A DNA stretch of 64,000 nucleotides from Aphodovivens avicola (lineage in GTDB: Bacteria; Actinomycetota; Coriobacteriia; Coriobacteriales; Eggerthellaceae): positions 90,839-154,838 of the forward strand of contig DVGW01000022.1 in assembly GCA_018712515.1 (NCBI GenBank), given 5' to 3'. A program made the translations under genes and the position numbers. Of this stretch, positions 61,874 to 64,000 are shown piece after piece. The notes under the pieces were generated by a model that saw only the letters and a list, made by a program, of their open reading frames with translations, did not search any database and had not been told where the DNA came from. Positions within the stretch are counted from its first letter, which is position 1. Each line of letters starts with the position of its first letter.

Positions 61874-63733
61874 GTGGAGCTGCTCGAACTCATCCTTTTC
61901 CTGCTGGTGGCAATCGTCGCCTCCAGTCTGCTCGACCAGATCGTGCGTGGCGTGTCGCTGCCGTTGGTCCAGATCGCCCTCGGCGCGGTCATCGCGTTCG
62001 CCTTCCCGCTCTCGCTTTCGGAGGGCATCGACTTCGAGCTCCTGTTCATCCTGTTCATCGCGCCGCTGCATTTCAACGAGTCGCGGCACGTCGATTCCTC
62101 CGAGCTGTGGCGCAACCGCTTCGGCATCGCGTCGCTGGTCACCGGACTCGTGCTGCTCGTGATGGTGTCGGTCGGCTTCTCGCTCCATGCTCTTCTGCCC
62201 GCGATCCCGCTGGCCGCCTGCCTCGCGATCGGCGCCGCGATGGGCTCCTCCGACGCCACGGCGATCACGTCGCTGTCCAAGGAGTTCCGCTTCGGCAAGC
62301 GCCACGAGTCCCTGCTCACCGGCGAGGCGCTGCTCAACGACGTCACGGGAACGGTGGGCTTCACCTGCGCTATCGGCGTGGCGGTGTCCGGTTCGTTCTC
62401 GCTCGCGCACGCGGGGGAGGAGTTCGCGCTCGACCTGTTCGGCGGCATGGCGGCGGGCCTCGTGCTCGGGTTCGCGTTCTGGCTGCTGCTGCTCGCCGTG
62501 CGCAAGTTCGGCTTGGAGAACCCGACGGTCCACGTCGTGCTCGAGCTGCTCGCGCCGTTCGTAATCTACCTCGCCTGCGAGCAGCTGCACCTCGGCGGCG
62601 TCATCGCCGTCGTCATGGCGGGCATGCTGCTCTCGCTGCTGCCCCAGAAGCGCACCGCCTCGACCGCACGCCAGCGCATGCAGTCCGCGAGCGTGTGGAA
62701 GACGCTTGAGTTCGTCCTCAACGGCATCATCTTCGTCGTGCTCGGCATGCAGCTCCCGCGCGTGCTCACGTCCGCGCTCGACGGCGGCCTGTTCGACACC
62801 GCCGCGTTCGTCGGCATCGTGATCGCCGTCACGCTCGTCCTCGAGGCGGTCCGGTTCGTCTGGATCATGGGCATGGACATGGTCGACATGCGCTGCCACG
62901 GGCGCAGCGTGCGGCACTGCTTCACGCGCCCCGCGCTGAAAAGCGCGCTCGCGATGACGTTCGCCGGCTCCAAAGGCGGCGTCACCCTGGCGCTCATCCT
63001 CACCATCCCGTTCTCGGTGGCCTCCGGCGACGCGTTCCCGTACCGCGCCGAGCTGCTCTCGCTCGCGTCGGGCGTGATCCTGTGCACGCTGCTGCTCGCC
63101 AACTTCGCGCTGCGCCTGTTCGCCCCCCGCAAGGCGCACGAGAAGCGCTCCAAGCCCTACGTCGACGCCGAGATCGTCCTGCTGGAGCGCGTGATCGCCT
63201 CCATCCATGCGGACAGCCGCTTCACGGGATCGGTCAAGGTCGAGCCCGGCGAGGCGCCTGCGGGGGAGGGCGCGCCGGACGATACCGTCGCGGCGCTCGA
63301 GGCGCCCCTCCAGCTCACCCGCCATGACGACATCGACGCGCTCCTTCCCGAGGAGGTCGACGAGCCCGCGACCGCGATCGTCATGAAGCGCTACGCCGAC
63401 CGCCTCGTCGAGCTCATCCCGTACGCGGGCCCCGAGGCGGCAGGGCGCGCGCGGATCCTCGCGGCGCGGATCGAGGAGCTCTACCAGGCGTCCGATGCGA
63501 TCGCCGACGCGCTGCAGGACATCGAGGAGGACGAGGAGACGGACGCCGACGGCATCACGGCGCACATGATGGCGCTCAACATGGTGCGCGAGGCGGTCAT
63601 CGACATCCAGGACCAGGCGCTCACACGCGAGCTGGAGTGCATCAAGGGGATGCGGCGCGCCGGAGAGCTCTCGCCGGCCCATGCGCGCGATCTGCGCAAC
63701 GACGTCTACGTCCAGCAGATGGTGGAGGGCTGA
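61874..63733 (+). CDS. CPA1-family Na+/H+ antiporter
   Basis: A 619-residue protein. About 12 membrane helices occupy residues 1-420, with the ion-site segment GAAMGSSDATAITSLSKEF and the helix GEALLNDVTGTVGF typical of NhaP-type antiporters, plus FAGSKGGVTLAL. A cytoplasmic C-terminal region of 190 residues, rich in acidic residues, probably regulates. The GTG start is preceded by GGGGCGGAGG. It exchanges Na+ for H+ for pH and salt control. Confidence 0.87.
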   Translation: MELLELILFLLVAIVASSLLDQIVRGVSLPLVQIALGAVIAFAFPLSLSEGIDFELLFILFIAPLHFNESRHVDSSELWRNRFGIASLVTGLVLLVMVSVGFSLHALLPAIPLAACLAIGAAMGSSDATAITSLSKEFRFGKRHESLLTGEALLNDVTGTVGFTCAIGVAVSGSFSLAHAGEEFALDLFGGMAAGLVLGFAFWLLLLAVRKFGLENPTVHVVLELLAPFVIYLACEQLHLGGVIAVVMAGMLLSLLPQKRTASTARQRMQSASVWKTLEFVLNGIIFVVLGMQLPRVLTSALDGGLFDTAAFVGIVIAVTLVLEAVRFVWIMGMDMVDMRCHGRSVRHCFTRPALKSALAMTFAGSKGGVTLALILTIPFSVASGDAFPYRAELLSLASGVILCTLLLANFALRLFAPRKAHEKRSKPYVDAEIVLLERVIASIHADSRFTGSVKVEPGEAPAGEGAPDDTVAALEAPLQLTRHDDIDALLPEEVDEPATAIVMKRYADRLVELIPYAGPEAAGRARILAARIEELYQASDAIADALQDIEEDEETDADGITAHMMALNMVREAVIDIQDQALTRELECIKGMRRAGELSPAHARDLRNDVYVQQMVEG

Positions 63734-63787
63734 CGCGCGGTACGGCCGGCGGCTGCGTCTGCTGCTTGCGCGAACGCGGCTGATTCT

Positions 63788-63834
63788 CGACCGAAATGCG
63801 GAATAAACTGCCGCTTAATTCCGCATTTCGGTCG
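63788..63834. repeat. Perfect 17-bp inverted repeat
   Basis: CGACCGAAATGCGGAAT (63788-63804) and its exact complement (63818-63834) around a 13-base loop. There is no T-tract, so not an ordinary terminator. It lies between the antiporter and the next plus-strand gene. Confidence 0.75.
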
Positions 63835-63961
63835 CGAACCCGCGATGTCGGAGGACAGACGGGATGCGCACTGCTCTCTGAGCGCTCCGTCCGCGCGGTG
63901 GTTTCGTGGGGATGGCTCTGCGGGGCGTCCGCCGGCTGTACGGTGGGGTATCCTAGCACGC

Positions 63962-64000
63962 ATGTCTGATATCGTGAAAATCATAGGCGCCGGCCTGGCG
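63962..64000 (+). CDS. Start of a Rossmann-fold (FAD-binding) protein, partial; possibly TrmFO
   Basis: The first 13 codons before the window ends read MSDIVKIIGAGLA. The GAGLA dinucleotide-binding start matches FAD proteins, and TrmFO (folate-dependent tRNA m5U54 methyltransferase) begins very similarly. Only the fold is supported here; the identity is a guess. Confidence 0.5.
   Translation, partial: MSDIVKIIGAGLA

Noticed and set aside
61727..63682. A 651-residue minus-strand frame opposite the antiporter
   Set aside because: It is a mirror of membrane-helix codons, highly charged and His/Arg/Glu-rich, with no domain; the plus strand is a clear antiporter.

Overview
The window is high-GC chromosomal DNA from an anaerobic Coriobacteriia-type actinobacterium. 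The Eggerthella/Gordonibacter group is my best guess, based on a pyrogallol-transhydroxylase-type molybdoenzyme, dense short intergenic spaces, Gly/Ala-rich proteins and the housekeeping gene set. The species cannot be fixed from sequence alone. A complete prophage of about 40.7 kb is inserted at a tRNA-Val gene.

Left chromosomal arm (1-17.9 kb). A molybdopterin oxidoreductase and its iron-sulfur subunit, both of the pyrogallol-phloroglucinol transhydroxylase type, head a run of plus-strand genes: a small protein, a SlyD-like FKBP isomerase, a zinc-ribbon protein, a VOC-fold protein and an N-terminally truncated SDR. A strong terminator follows, then a DASS anion transporter. Convergent to this lie L-lactate dehydrogenase and a DegV lipid-binding protein. 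Next come thioredoxin reductase, prfA and prmC (release factor 1 and its methylase, separated by a large hairpin and a terminator), a DUF3825-like protein, purine nucleoside phosphorylase, a DUF6125-like protein and a small membrane protein.

Prophage (17,927-58,605). A 64-base perfect direct repeat (attL/attR) covers the 3' half of tRNA-Val(GAC). The lysogeny side carries a tyrosine integrase, a DUF3006 plus secreted metallo-beta-lactamase pair, a membrane protein, a LexA/CI-like repressor, and a Cro-like gene behind an operator region with three related palindromes. Early genes follow: a RecA-like ATPase, a DUF669/SSB-like protein, an ERCC4-type nuclease and a primase-helicase. A striking array of TGTGCC/GGCACA hexamers plus an AT-rich tract then looks like a replication origin. 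Accessory genes come next: DUF4406, an orphan cytosine methyltransferase, Lar-like zinc ribbons, and an AT-rich island encoding an ATPase plus RloB pair that resembles abortive infection system AbiL. A sigma-like late regulator precedes the late module: HNH, terminase, portal, a minor head protein with a C-terminal nuclease-like toxin domain, scaffold, capsid, connectors, tail tube, a tail-assembly chaperone with a classic A AAA AAC -1 frameshift site, tape measure, distal tail and fibre proteins, holin and amidase. The morphology implied is a siphovirus.

Three prophage genes (primase-helicase, portal, distal tail) are each broken by one base at a G or C homopolymer. This means sequencing error, real decay or slippage.

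Right chromosomal arm (58.6-64 kb). This holds an ABC-F ATPase, the tRNA methyltransferase TrmL, a CPA1 Na+/H+ antiporter, a perfect 17-bp inverted repeat, and the first 13 codons of a Rossmann-fold protein (possibly TrmFO). A 240-base element occurs once on each side of the prophage in opposite orientation, gapless and about 70% identical by hand count. It is the most unexplained conserved non-coding signal here.
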